Shown here one piece after another: positions 7,349 through 15,746 of a DNA stretch of 33,532 nucleotides (position 1 is its first letter; each line of letters opens with the position of its first letter). Source of the stretch: Catenibacterium sp900764725 (GTDB taxonomy: Bacteria; Bacillota_I; Bacilli_A; Erysipelotrichales; Coprobacillaceae); NCBI RefSeq assembly GCF_934754625.1, contig NZ_CAKVIU010000020.1; one strand, written 5' to 3'. The notes beneath the pieces were generated by a model, which saw nothing but the letters and a program-made list of their open reading frames with translations, had not been told where the DNA came from and searched no databases. The translations under genes were made by a program, and so were the position numbers.

Positions 7349-8944
7349 ATGAATGAAAATTTTGAATATAAGATTGCGACAAAAGAAGATATAGACGCAA
7401 TTGTCCAGTTTCTTGCGAAAGACTATTATGAAACATCAAGAGCTTTAAAGGATCCTTGTAAGATGATTTTTTTAGCTTATAGTGGAGAAGTGATTATAGG
7501 TATACTAGAACTCTTAGATCTTTCTAATATATCTTTTATTTATGTGTCAGAAGATTATCAGGATACTCTTGTACAGGAAGAACTCCTTGAGCTTGCAGAA
7601 AGATTTGTCACAAAAGAGTTAACTGCTTATACAGATGAAGATCATGTATCTTTCTTTAAGCAGCATGATTATATTGTAGATGTAGAATCTAATGGTCGTT
7701 ATTTATTGAAGAAAACAATTCCTGTTCTTCCTCGTTTTAATGATTATGATCAGGTTTTAGAATTTATTGAAGCACAAAAGGATCGTGTATATTCTTTAAC
7801 TAATTTTAAGAACTTCATGTATGATTTCTATGATCCACAAACTAAATTAACATGTGTTCATATTGGTGGTACAAATGGGAAAGGCTCTACAACCAACTAT
7901 ACAAAAGAAGTATTAAAATGTGCTGGTTATAAGGTAGGTACATTTACTTCTCCTGCTTTAGTAAATCGTTTAGATATTATTCGTATCAATGATGAACCGA
8001 TTGATGAAGCAACTATTGTGCGCTATGCAAATCGTTATATGGATGATTGGATGGCCTATGAGCTTTCTAAGTTTGAAATAGAAGTATTTATTGCAGTGAT
8101 GTATTTTATTGAACAGGGCGTGGATATTGCCTTATTTGAGGTAGGTTTAGGCGGAACATTAGATGCCACTAATATCATCTCACCAATACTTACAGTCAAT
8201 ACTAATATTGGTTTAGATCATATAAACTTCTTAGGAAACACATATTCTAGTATTGCAAGAAGTAAAGCAGGTATCATTAAACGTGGAATTCCTTATATGA
8301 CTGCAGAACGAAGACCAGAATGCTTAGATGTCTTCTATGAAGAAGCCCATAAACATCATTCTTATGTAATAGAAATAAGAAAACCTAAACGTGTCTATTA
8401 TGGTGCCTCTATTTCTTATGATTATCATGGTTATCATATTTCTTTATCTACATCAGCACATTATCAAGTCACTAACAGTGCACTTGCGATTAATATATTA
8501 GAATATATTAGAAAAGAATTCCCGTTTAAGGATGCAGATCTAGAAAAAGGCATGCATGATGCAGTATGGGAAGGACGTTTTGAAACAATTCACCAAAATC
8601 CTTTAATTATATTAGATGGTGCACATAATAGAGAAGGTATGGATGCCTTCTTTGAAAGTGCACGTGATTTTAGTGATATTAAAATCATCTTTTCTGCATT
8701 AGGTGACAAGGATACTCATCATATGTTAGAAACATTATTATCTTTATCTAAAGATATTACTGTCACACAGTTTGATCATCCTCGTCGTGCAACCGCAAAA
8801 GAACTTGCAGAAGACTTCCCGGTAAAGATTGATGAAGACTGGAAACATGCAGTAGATGAGGCTTATAGTCATAAAGGTGTTGTATTTATTACAGGTTCTC
8901 TCTATTTTATTTCTAAAGTGAGACAATATATCTTATCTAAATAA
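7349..8944 (+). CDS. folC: GNAT-like domain fused to folylpolyglutamate/dihydrofolate synthase FolC
   Basis: Mur-ligase-superfamily enzyme that adds glutamate to folates (and possibly to dihydropteroate). The FolC part begins near residue 128: P-loop GTNGKGST (174-181), FTSP (199-202), the EVGLGGTLDATN segment, and LDGAHN in the C-terminal domain. In front is about 125 residues resembling a GNAT acyltransferase (YKIATKEDIDAI; FIYVSEDYQ; FFKQHDYIV), but the acetyl-CoA loop normally Q/RxxGxG reads QDTLVQ (71-76), so it may be inactive. A normal FolC is about 420-430 residues; this is 531. AGGTGAT precedes the ATG. The stop overlaps the next ATG by one base (TAATG). Whether it has both FolC activities cannot be told. 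Confidence 0.87.
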   Translation: MNENFEYKIATKEDIDAIVQFLAKDYYETSRALKDPCKMIFLAYSGEVIIGILELLDLSNISFIYVSEDYQDTLVQEELLELAERFVTKELTAYTDEDHVSFFKQHDYIVDVESNGRYLLKKTIPVLPRFNDYDQVLEFIEAQKDRVYSLTNFKNFMYDFYDPQTKLTCVHIGGTNGKGSTTNYTKEVLKCAGYKVGTFTSPALVNRLDIIRINDEPIDEATIVRYANRYMDDWMAYELSKFEIEVFIAVMYFIEQGVDIALFEVGLGGTLDATNIISPILTVNTNIGLDHINFLGNTYSSIARSKAGIIKRGIPYMTAERRPECLDVFYEEAHKHHSYVIEIRKPKRVYYGASISYDYHGYHISLSTSAHYQVTNSALAINILEYIRKEFPFKDADLEKGMHDAVWEGRFETIHQNPLIILDGAHNREGMDAFFESARDFSDIKIIFSALGDKDTHHMLETLLSLSKDITVTQFDHPRRATAKELAEDFPVKIDEDWKHAVDEAYSHKGVVFITGSLYFISKVRQYILSK

Positions 8945-10041
8945 TGAAGAAATTTATTAAATATAAATGGCCCGATGAGGTTATTCATGCATTAGGTGAT
9001 ATGGGAATGATTGCCCCTGGAAAGATTCAGAAGCAATCTTATAGACTTATTGAGAAGAGTCAATCATTTATCTTAAATGTTGACTCTTCCAAAGATCGTC
9101 TATTATCCATTATTCCACCATTACTTGCATCTATGATTCATGAAGAGAAGACACAGATCATCTTGCTTGGACATAAAGAAGAGCTGCTATCTTCTTCGTT
9201 TGATATGAAAGAATATAATAAATACACACAATATCGTTTTATTACATCTTATCCTGGCACTAATACATTTGAAGAATGCCAGACAATTTATAAGGGTATT
9301 GATATACTCTTTACTACACCTACTAAATTATTAGAATATATGAGAAGACAAGTCATTGACACAAACTTTGTCTCATATCTCATTTATCAGGATTCTCATA
9401 GCTTTTCTAGTGAAGAAATAAGAGAAATAAAGGAAATCAAGAAACATCTTCCACTTAATTGTTCAAGTATTCTTTATGGACTTCATCATCATGATTTCTT
9501 AAAGAAAAATATTCATACGACATTACATGTTGATCATTCTTTGGTAGAATGTACACATTTCTTATGTAAAGAACCATACTTCAATACAGAAAAGAAACAG
9601 GTTATATTTGTCGAAAGCTATGAAGATGTTGTTTATTACGCCGAAAAACTGAATGCTAATTTTGTGATTCATCAATTTATGAATCGTGCATCAATGTATC
9701 GTATTATGCATGAGTTTAATAAAAAAGGTGGTCTTTTAATTGTATCCGATATGGCTTCTCGCTATTTATCAATACACTCTGAGACTGTGATTCATCTAGG
9801 AGTTACGCATATATACCACTATATGTCTCATTTATCTCGTGTTTTAGGTGTGAAGCATTCTTATATTTATGATACTAATATCACTAAGAAACAACTTGAA
9901 GGAGTAGTTATTACTATTTCTAAGGAGGATTATGAGACTAAACATCATCTTCTTTATGAAACAATAACGAAAAATCCTGACATGCTTCAAACATTACAAA
10001 CTGATCAATTGATCACAATTATCCATCATTTAGCTCTATAA
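8944..10041 (+). CDS. DEAD-box helicase-like protein with degenerate catalytic motifs
   Basis: The 365 residues follow the DEAD-box RNA helicase plan but lack its catalytic residues. Seen: a Q-motif-like start (aromatic and Trp at 7-9, then APGKIQKQ at 24-31); TPTKL (125-129) for TPGRL; QDSH (149-152) for DEAD; SILYG (175-179) for SAT; IFVES (221-225) for motif IV; SDMASRYLSI (268-277) for TDxAARGxDI; and YHYMSHLSRVLG (291-302) for YxHRxGRxGR. The Walker A loop is replaced by VDSSKDRL (46-53). ATP hydrolysis is therefore unlikely (inference). It could still bind RNA or a partner. It is coupled to the GNAT-FolC gene through a TAATG overlap and ends at a strong terminator. Confidence 0.7.
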   Translation: MKKFIKYKWPDEVIHALGDMGMIAPGKIQKQSYRLIEKSQSFILNVDSSKDRLLSIIPPLLASMIHEEKTQIILLGHKEELLSSSFDMKEYNKYTQYRFITSYPGTNTFEECQTIYKGIDILFTTPTKLLEYMRRQVIDTNFVSYLIYQDSHSFSSEEIREIKEIKKHLPLNCSSILYGLHHHDFLKKNIHTTLHVDHSLVECTHFLCKEPYFNTEKKQVIFVESYEDVVYYAEKLNANFVIHQFMNRASMYRIMHEFNKKGGLLIVSDMASRYLSIHSETVIHLGVTHIYHYMSHLSRVLGVKHSYIYDTNITKKQLEGVVITISKEDYETKHHLLYETITKNPDMLQTLQTDQLITIIHHLAL

Positions 10042-10099
10042 GAGAGATTTATTGTTATTTTTTTAACATCAATAAGTCTCTTATATAGGGCTTTTTTTT
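10032..10099 (+). terminator. long rho-independent terminator before ppdK
   Basis: An outer stem AGCTCTATA/TATAGGGCT (10032-10040 with 10084-10092, one wobble) encloses AGAG/CTCT and TTATTG/CAATAA pairings, followed by eight T (10092-10099). The stop codon of the upstream gene lies within the stem. Confidence 0.85.
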
Positions 10100-10121
10100 G
10101 ATATGTAATCAATTACAGAAA

Positions 10122-10135
10122 AGAAAGCGTTTGCA
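10122..10135 (+). promoter_or_regulatory. cre-like (CcpA) operator overlapping the ppdK -35 box
   Basis: The 14-base site AGAAAGCGTTTGCA matches the catabolite-responsive consensus TGWNANCGNTNNCA at every fixed position except the first. It overlaps the -35 hexamer, a position expected to give repression by CcpA when sugars are plentiful. CcpA itself is not in the window. Confidence 0.55.
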
Positions 10136-10159
10136 AGAAAGCCCTTTCAAGTGTATAAT
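10131..10159 (+). promoter_or_regulatory. strong sigma-A-type promoter of ppdK
   Basis: TTGCAA (10131-10136), a 17-base spacer and TATAAT (10154-10159). The predicted transcript start near 10166 leaves about 30 bases before the ATG at 10197. Confidence 0.82.
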
Positions 10160-10196
10160 GAAATAAGTGAAAAGACATAAGGAGGATTTAGTAGTT

Positions 10197-12836
10197 ATGA
10201 AAAAATATGTTTACTTATTTAGCGAAGGTAACAAGGAAATGCGTAATCTCCTTGGTGGTAAAGGTGCCAACCTTGCTGAAATGACAGGTATCGGTTTACC
10301 TGTACCTCAGGGCTTTACAGTGACTACAGAAGCTTGTACACAATATTATGAAGACGGAAAAATGATCTCAGATGATATTAAAGGACAGATCGTTGAACAC
10401 GTTAAAAAGCTTGAAGAAATCACTGGAAGAACTTTAGGTGATCCAAAGAACCCATTATTAGTATCTGTACGTTCTGGTGCAAGAATCTCAATGCCAGGTA
10501 TGATGGATACAGTATTAAACTTAGGTTTAAATGATGAAGTTGCTAAGGAATTTGCTGCTGCAACTGGTAATGAACGTTTCGTATATGATTCATATCGTCG
10601 TTTCATCCAGATGTTTGCTGATGTTGTAAAAGGATTCCCTAAATCAGACTTCGAACATAAATTCGATGCAATTAAAGAAGAAAAGGGTGTTGAATTCGAT
10701 ACTGAACTTACTGCAGAAGACTTAAAAGAAGTTGTTGCAGTTTATAAAGAAGCTTATAAAGCACATGCAGGTGTTGATTTCCCACAGGAACCAATCGAAC
10801 AGTTATTAGCTGCAGTTGAAGCGGTATTTGGTTCTTGGAATAATGACCGTGCTATCACATATCGTCGTTTAAATGATATCCCAGGTTCTTGGGGTACAGC
10901 TGTAAACGTTCAGCAGATGGTTTATGGTAACAGAAGTGATAAATCAGGTACTGGTGTTGCCTTCACTCGTAACCCAGCTACTGGTGAAAATAAATTATTC
11001 GGTGAATATTTAATGAATGCTCAGGGTGAAGACGTTGTTGCTGGTATCAGAACACCTCAGCCAATTGCAACATTAAATGAAGTTATGCCAGAATGTTATG
11101 AACAGTTCCAGAAGATCTGTCATATTCTTGAAGATCATTATAAAGATATGCAGGATATGGAATTCACAATTGAAGATGGTAAATTATTCATGTTACAGAC
11201 TCGTAACGGTAAGAGAACAGCTCAGGCTGCTTTAAAGATTGCTGTTGACATGGTTGAAGAAGGCATGATTAATGAAGAAGAAGCTTTATTAAAGGTTGAA
11301 CCAAAACAGTTAGACCAGTTATTACATCCAAACTTCGATAAAGAAGACTACAAGGCTGCAAAAGCTGTTGCTACAGGTTTAGCTGCTTCTCCAGGTGCTG
11401 CTGCTGGACATATCTACTTCACAGCTGAAGATGTTCAGGAAGCACATGCAAATGGTGTACAGGATATGATCTTAGTACGTAATGAAACTTCTCCAGAAGA
11501 TATCGAAGGTATGAACTTAGCTAAAGGTATCTTAACAGTACGTGGTGGTATGACATCTCATGCTGCAGTAGTTGCACGTGGTATGGGTACTTGCTGCGTT
11601 GCTGGTTGTGGTGTATTAAGAGTTTCTGAAGATAAGAAGACTCTAACATTACCAGATGGTACAGTATTAACTGAAGGTGATTATGTATCATTAAATGGTT
11701 CTACAGGTGAAGTATTTGCTCAGAAGATCAAGACTGTTCCTGCTGCAATCAGTGGTGATTTCGAAACATTCATGGCTTGGGCTGATAAAGAAAGAAAATT
11801 ATTAGTAAGAACTAATGCAGATACTCCAAGAGATGCTAAACAGGCTGCTCAATTTGGTGCTGAAGGTATCGGATTATGCCGTACTGAACATATGTTCTTC
11901 GAAGAAGAAAGAATCTTCAACTTCAGAAGAATGATTACTGCAGAAGATGTAGAAACTCGTAAAGAAGCATTAGAAAAGATTCTTCCATACCAGAGAGGAG
12001 ACTTTGAAGAATTATTCAAAGCTATGGATGGATATAGTGTTAATATCCGTTTCTTAGATCCACCTCTACATGAATTCTTACCTCATACTGATGAAGAAAT
12101 CAAACCATTAGCTGAAAGCTTAGGTATGACTTTCGAAGCATTAAAGGAAAGAGTAGAATCATTAAAAGAATTTAACCCAATGATGGGTCACAGAGGATGC
12201 CGTCTTGCTGTTACTTATCCAGAAATTGCTGAAATGCAGACAAGAGCTGTTATCGAAGCTGCTATTAACGTAACTAAGGAAACAGGACATCCAGTAACTC
12301 CTGAAATCATGATACCATTAGTTGGTGATGTAAAAGAATTAAAGTATGTTAAGAATGTAGTTGTTAAGACTGCTGATAAGCTCATTGCTGAAAGCGGATT
12401 AGATATGAAATATGAAGTTGGTACTATGATTGAAATTCCAAGAGCTGCAATCACAGCTGATAAGATTGCAACTGAAGCTGAATTCTTCTCATTTGGTACT
12501 AATGACTTAACTCAGATGACATTTGGTTTCTCAAGAGATGATGCTGCTAAGTTCTTAGGTGATTACTATTCTAAGAATATCTATGAACATGATCCATTCG
12601 CTACTGTTGACCAGGAAGGCGTTGGAGAATTAATGAAGATTGCATCTGAAAAGGGAAGATCAACTCGTCCTGATATCAGACTTGGTATCTGTGGTGAACA
12701 TGGTGGCGATCCAAAGACAGTAGAATTCTGCCATAAGATTGGATTATCTTATGTATCTTGCTCACCTTACCGTGTACCAATCGCAAGACTTGCTGCTGCT
12801 CAGGCTGCTGTAAAAGAAAAAATGGGTATTTTGTAA
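10197..12836 (+). CDS. ppdK: pyruvate, phosphate dikinase
   Basis: Interconverts pyruvate + ATP + Pi and PEP + AMP + PPi; in fermentative bacteria it serves glycolysis with PPi or gluconeogenesis. The 879-residue length is typical. Order: N-terminal ATP-grasp domain with GGKGANLAEM near residues 20-29; central phospho-His domain with GGMTSHAAVVARGMG (catalytic His near 455); C-terminal TIM barrel with CGEHGGDP near 830 carrying the catalytic Cys. The start at 10197 is chosen because AGGAGG (10180-10185) serves it and the protein then begins MKKYVYLF as in the family; an in-frame GTG at 10167 has no ribosome site. Codon use is skewed to a few preferred codons, as expected for high expression. 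No PPDK regulatory-protein gene is nearby. Confidence 0.97.
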   Translation: MKKYVYLFSEGNKEMRNLLGGKGANLAEMTGIGLPVPQGFTVTTEACTQYYEDGKMISDDIKGQIVEHVKKLEEITGRTLGDPKNPLLVSVRSGARISMPGMMDTVLNLGLNDEVAKEFAAATGNERFVYDSYRRFIQMFADVVKGFPKSDFEHKFDAIKEEKGVEFDTELTAEDLKEVVAVYKEAYKAHAGVDFPQEPIEQLLAAVEAVFGSWNNDRAITYRRLNDIPGSWGTAVNVQQMVYGNRSDKSGTGVAFTRNPATGENKLFGEYLMNAQGEDVVAGIRTPQPIATLNEVMPECYEQFQKICHILEDHYKDMQDMEFTIEDGKLFMLQTRNGKRTAQAALKIAVDMVEEGMINEEEALLKVEPKQLDQLLHPNFDKEDYKAAKAVATGLAASPGAAAGHIYFTAEDVQEAHANGVQDMILVRNETSPEDIEGMNLAKGILTVRGGMTSHAAVVARGMGTCCVAGCGVLRVSEDKKTLTLPDGTVLTEGDYVSLNGSTGEVFAQKIKTVPAAISGDFETFMAWADKERKLLVRTNADTPRDAKQAAQFGAEGIGLCRTEHMFFEEERIFNFRRMITAEDVETRKEALEKILPYQRGDFEELFKAMDGYSVNIRFLDPPLHEFLPHTDEEIKPLAESLGMTFEALKERVESLKEFNPMMGHRGCRLAVTYPEIAEMQTRAVIEAAINVTKETGHPVTPEIMIPLVGDVKELKYVKNVVVKTADKLIAESGLDMKYEVGTMIEIPRAAITADKIATEAEFFSFGTNDLTQMTFGFSRDDAAKFLGDYYSKNIYEHDPFATVDQEGVGELMKIASEKGRSTRPDIRLGICGEHGGDPKTVEFCHKIGLSYVSCSPYRVPIARLAAAQAAVKEKMGIL

Positions 12837-12855
12837 TAACTACTTATCCTTTCAC

Positions 12856-12885
12856 TAGGCCGTTCTTATGAACGGCCACTTTTTT
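12856..12885 (+). terminator. rho-independent terminator of ppdK
   Basis: GGCCGTTC (12858-12865), TTAT loop, GAACGGCC (12870-12877), then a T run to 12885. Confidence 0.92.
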
Positions 12886-12933
12886 ATATCAAATTTATAT
12901 GATATAATGACAATTAAGAAGGAATATAAGAAC

Positions 12934-13932
12934 ATGAAATTACAACTAACATTAAACAGTCTTGCCTTAGTATTATGCTGTGGTGATTTGATTCCAAGTT
13001 CCACGCAGCCAATAAGTACACAAGAGTGGCAGGAAATAGAGAAAAAATTAAGATCAGCCCATAAAGAGCCAAGTATGATTACAGGGATGAGTATTGATAC
13101 ATTAACTCAGATCATAGGTTTAGATGAATTTACAGCTCATAAGATAGAAAAAAGACAGAAACTCTTGCCAGATCTTTTTTATGCGCTTCAAAATTTAGAA
13201 AATCAGGATATTGGTGTCACAACTATTTATGAAGAAGACTATCCAGCATGTCTAAGAGTATTGGGTACTAAGATGCCTTTAGTCATTAGCTATATAGGTG
13301 ATTTATCTTTAAGTTATGGTGTTAATATATCTGTATGTGGTCCACAGATGATGAATAAGACAATGCGTCATGTCACTAAGGAAGTAATGAAGAAGATTTC
13401 TAAGGAAGGCTATACACTCGTTGTTGGTGGTTCTAAGGGTGTAGAGGAGCTTGCTTTAAGAACACAGTTAACTAATAATGGGAATGCTGTATTATTTGTT
13501 GCAGACCATATGTTTGATAAGATCAGACTGTATTCTAAATATATCAAACAGAATAAACTGCTCATCATGACTGCTAATGACCCATATGCTTTATTTGATG
13601 TCACTCATGCATTAGATAAGAATCTTTATATATGTGGTATGGTCTTTGCACAGGTAGTAACAGGTACTCATATTGGTAGTGGACCTGTCTGGTTTACTTC
13701 TATTCAGAATATCCATTCTCATTGGACAAGACAGCTTGTTTATGAAACATTGGATTATAGTGGTAATATTAGACTTATTGAAATGGGAGAAGCTCATTTT
13801 ACAGATGAAGATTTAAAATCAGAAGTTACTTTAGCTGAAATATTAGATAATCATGAAACAATTATTAAGAAAGATGATCCAAGTATTGATCAGATGACAA
13901 TATTTGAATTCATAGAGGATAAACATGAATAA
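12934..13932 (+). CDS. divergent DprA/SMF-like protein
   Basis: The 332-residue protein resembles DprA, which loads RecA onto incoming single-stranded DNA. Visible are a small N-terminal helical region (1-90), the DprA-like YEEDYPACLRVL...MPLVISYIGDL stretch (99-124), and a Rossmann-type core in which the GSR loop is CGPQ (135-138) and the SGxAxGID motif reads VGGSKGVEE (164-172). The C-terminal winged-helix part is not evident. Key DprA DNA-binding positions are thus altered, and the function may differ. The start is set at 12934, after AAGAAGGA (12916-12923); an earlier in-frame ATG at 12868 lies inside the ppdK terminator. A TATAAT at 12903-12908 may be its -10. It overlaps the rhomboid gene by 8 bases. 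Confidence 0.65.
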   Translation: MKLQLTLNSLALVLCCGDLIPSSTQPISTQEWQEIEKKLRSAHKEPSMITGMSIDTLTQIIGLDEFTAHKIEKRQKLLPDLFYALQNLENQDIGVTTIYEEDYPACLRVLGTKMPLVISYIGDLSLSYGVNISVCGPQMMNKTMRHVTKEVMKKISKEGYTLVVGGSKGVEELALRTQLTNNGNAVLFVADHMFDKIRLYSKYIKQNKLLIMTANDPYALFDVTHALDKNLYICGMVFAQVVTGTHIGSGPVWFTSIQNIHSHWTRQLVYETLDYSGNIRLIEMGEAHFTDEDLKSEVTLAEILDNHETIIKKDDPSIDQMTIFEFIEDKHE

Positions 13933-14545
13933 CTTTAAAAAGTACCCAGTTACTTATACACTCCTTGCATTATGTATACTGACTTATATAGGAACAACCC
14001 TATTATTTAGTATTGATATGAATGCAATGCAGGGTTTAGCTGCAGGAGGCTTTAATCCATACTACGTTCATGTGACTCATCAATATTATCGTTTAATTAC
14101 TGCAAACTTCATTCATTTTGGATTAATGCATATAGTAGTGAATTGTTATTCTATGTATAATCTTAGCTGTTTTGTAGAATATTTGATGGGTTCTAAAAAT
14201 TATTTGATAGTCATACTTGCATCCATGCTTTCTACCACTGGTCTTCCTTATATCGCTTATTTATTATGTGGCATAGGCGCACATAGTGTAAGTGGTGGTG
14301 TCAGTGGTGTAATCTTTGGTATCATTGGGGCTATTGGTGCACTTTATTTATTCTATCCTACACAGCTTCGTGATGTAGCGAGAAGTTTAGGCATGAATGT
14401 CTTACTTATGTTATTTATTTCTTTTGTCGTACCATCAATATCTTTATCAGGACATGTAAGTGGAATGATTGGAGGATTTGTTTCAGCTTATATTATTCTT
14501 TATATTAAAAAAAGAAAAAGACAGAAGTTCTTCTATAGTTCATAA
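13925..14545 (+). CDS. rhomboid-family intramembrane serine protease
   Basis: A polytopic membrane protease that cleaves transmembrane substrates inside the bilayer. The 206 residues hold about six hydrophobic segments. Motifs: HxxxN in TM2 (His69, Asn73, preceded by NFIHFG), catalytic Ser127 in GVSG followed by VIFGIIGA, and catalytic His177 in GHVSGMIGG. The Ser-His dyad is intact, so activity is likely. It lacks the extra soluble domains of Bacillus YqgP. It starts within the 3' end of the DprA-like gene, so translation is likely coupled. Substrates are unknown. Confidence 0.9.
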   Translation: MNNFKKYPVTYTLLALCILTYIGTTLLFSIDMNAMQGLAAGGFNPYYVHVTHQYYRLITANFIHFGLMHIVVNCYSMYNLSCFVEYLMGSKNYLIVILASMLSTTGLPYIAYLLCGIGAHSVSGGVSGVIFGIIGAIGALYLFYPTQLRDVARSLGMNVLLMLFISFVVPSISLSGHVSGMIGGFVSAYIILYIKKRKRQKFFYSS

Positions 14546-14550
14546 TCCGT

Positions 14551-14559
14551 TGATATAAT
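14551..14559 (+). promoter_or_regulatory. extended -10 promoter for the flavodoxin-like gene
   Basis: TGATATAAT (extended TGn plus TATAAT at 14554-14559), with a weak TTCTAT at the -35 position (14531-14536), ahead of the gene at 14579 and its AGAGGTGAG ribosome site. Confidence 0.45.
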
Positions 14560-14578
14560 TTATTCAAGAGGTGAGTCT

Positions 14579-15004
14579 ATGAATATTGCGATTGTCTACA
14601 GTCATAAAAGTAAATATGCACATACTCTTGCATCACAGATGGCAAAAACTGCAAGAACACAGGCAATTCCTTTTCAGGACTTTGATTTCCATGCCCATGT
14701 TGACCTTCTTGTATTAGGATTTGATTGTCCATGCTTTGGTAAACCAAAGGAAGTGGAACAATTCATCATGCAGCTTGATCGTCACTATGTGAAAAATATT
14801 GCCTTATTTTCTACATTCATGTTCTCATCAAAGGCATTGGATGATATGTCTGATTTATGTATGAAGCAGGACCTTCCTCTCATGCGTGAACAATATTGTT
14901 GCAAGCTTCCAATAGAAATTCATGCCCATTTATCAGATAATGCGATCAATGGTGGTGTCATCTATGTAGATGATATGATTAATATATGTAGAAATTATTA
15001 TTGA
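14579..15004 (+). CDS. flavodoxin-like fold protein
   Basis: The 141-residue soluble protein has the layout of a short flavodoxin: a first strand with a phosphate-loop-like turn (IAIVYSHKSKYAHTLA, residues 3-18), a second strand with Asp-Leu-Leu-Val-Leu-Gly followed by a loop (DCPCFGKP), then a strand-loop reading IALFSTFMFSS. The usual S/T-x-T-G-N-T loop is not conserved, so FMN binding is unproven. Two Cys (DCPC) could be redox-active, but this is speculation. It is a single gene between its own promoter and a terminator, convergent with def. Substrate or electron partner unknown. Confidence 0.65.
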   Translation: MNIAIVYSHKSKYAHTLASQMAKTARTQAIPFQDFDFHAHVDLLVLGFDCPCFGKPKEVEQFIMQLDRHYVKNIALFSTFMFSSKALDDMSDLCMKQDLPLMREQYCCKLPIEIHAHLSDNAINGGVIYVDDMINICRNYY

Positions 15005-15026
15005 CAGCACAAAAGCTGTCTTTTTT
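15003..15026 (+). terminator. rho-independent terminator of the flavodoxin-like gene
   Basis: GACAGC (15003-15008) and GCTGTC (15015-15020) followed by six T (15021-15026); the first arm overlaps the stop codon. Confidence 0.82.
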
Positions 15027-15029
15027 GCA

Positions 15030-15061
15030 TAAAAAAATAATACTCCCATAGGAGTATTATT
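15030..15061 (-). terminator. rho-independent terminator of def
   Basis: On the minus strand an 11-bp stem (15051-15061 with 15036-15046) with a 4-base loop is followed by T residues (the A run from 15037 down to 15031). The arm contains the def stop codon. Confidence 0.85.
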
Positions 15062-15626
15062 CAATCACCATCGCATTTGGAATAGGTGCTTTTGGATCTT
15101 CTTTATTGAAATGATCATAGTAAAGAATACCTTCAAAATGATCTAATTCATGCTGTAAGCAGATAGCAGTAAAGCCTCTTGCGACAATAGTGACTTCCTG
15201 ATTTGTTAAGGCATCATATCCTTTTACAGTCACTTTAGCACTTCTAGGTACGATACCTGGTTGATCCTCAGGAACAGACAAGCAGCCTTCACCATTCTTT
15301 AAATAAGCCACTTTCACTGCATTAGATACAATACGTGGATTAACAAGTGCCCACTGATCACACTTTACAATATTACCTTCTTCATCTACAGAAGGAATAT
15401 AAATTGCACACATTCTTTTTGGAATACCAATCTGAATAGCTGCAATACCAACACCTGGTCTTAAATCATACTTTTCAGCCTTTTCTTCATCCTGAGAATC
15501 TACAAGATATTGATACATTTCCATTAAGGTATGACGATCTTCATCACTTAATGGTAAAGATACTTCTTTAGATTTTTCACGAATTAAAGGATTTTTATCA
15601 TCAATTACATCTTTCATGCTTAACAT
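15057..15626 (-). CDS. def: peptide deformylase
   Basis: Metalloenzyme that removes the formyl group from the N-terminal Met of new proteins. In the 189-residue form: motif I GVGIAAIQ (58-65), motif II EGCLS (113-117) with the metal-ligand Cys, and motif III QHELDH (158-163) with two metal-ligand His and the catalytic Glu. The insertion and length fit the type II enzymes of Gram-positive bacteria. An in-frame GTG at 15638 is part of the ribosome site GAGGTG, so the ATG at 15626, nine bases further, is the likely start. A consensus promoter lies directly upstream. Confidence 0.95.
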   Translation of the reverse strand: MLSMKDVIDDKNPLIREKSKEVSLPLSDEDRHTLMEMYQYLVDSQDEEKAEKYDLRPGVGIAAIQIGIPKRMCAIYIPSVDEEGNIVKCDQWALVNPRIVSNAVKVAYLKNGEGCLSVPEDQPGIVPRSAKVTVKGYDALTNQEVTIVARGFTAICLQHELDHFEGILYYDHFNKEDPKAPIPNAMVIE

Positions 15627-15647
15627 TCTTCGTTTCACCTCTTTGCC

Positions 15648-15676
15648 ATTATAACAGACTCCTTCGCTTTTTCCAA
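15648..15676 (-). promoter_or_regulatory. sigma-A-type promoter of def
   Basis: On the minus strand, TTGGAA (15676-15671) is followed by a 17-base spacer and TATAAT (15653-15648). The leader is very short, about 15 bases. Confidence 0.75.
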
Positions 15677-15713
15677 TTATGTATAGCCTATTTTCTTTTA
15701 AGCCTATTTCATG

Positions 15714-15719
15714 TATAAT
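15714..15719 (+). promoter_or_regulatory. -10 element of the UPF0223-ftsW-pyr operon
   Basis: TATAAT at 15714-15719, 28 bases before the first gene's ATG; the -35 position (TTTTCT, 15691-15696) is weak. It is divergent from the def promoter. Confidence 0.45.
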
Positions 15720-15746
15720 ATTTTTTAATATAGGAGGTATTTTAAC

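Noticed and set aside
10167..10196. N-terminal extension of ppdK from GTG at 10167
   Set aside because: It coincides with the predicted transcript start, has no ribosome site and adds ten residues not seen in the family.
12215..12454. Minus-strand frame with hydrophobic look inside ppdK
   Set aside because: Shadow of strongly biased ppdK codons; no start signals.
12868..12933. N-terminal extension of the DprA-like protein
   Set aside because: Its ATG is within the ppdK terminator hairpin and upstream of the candidate -10 box.
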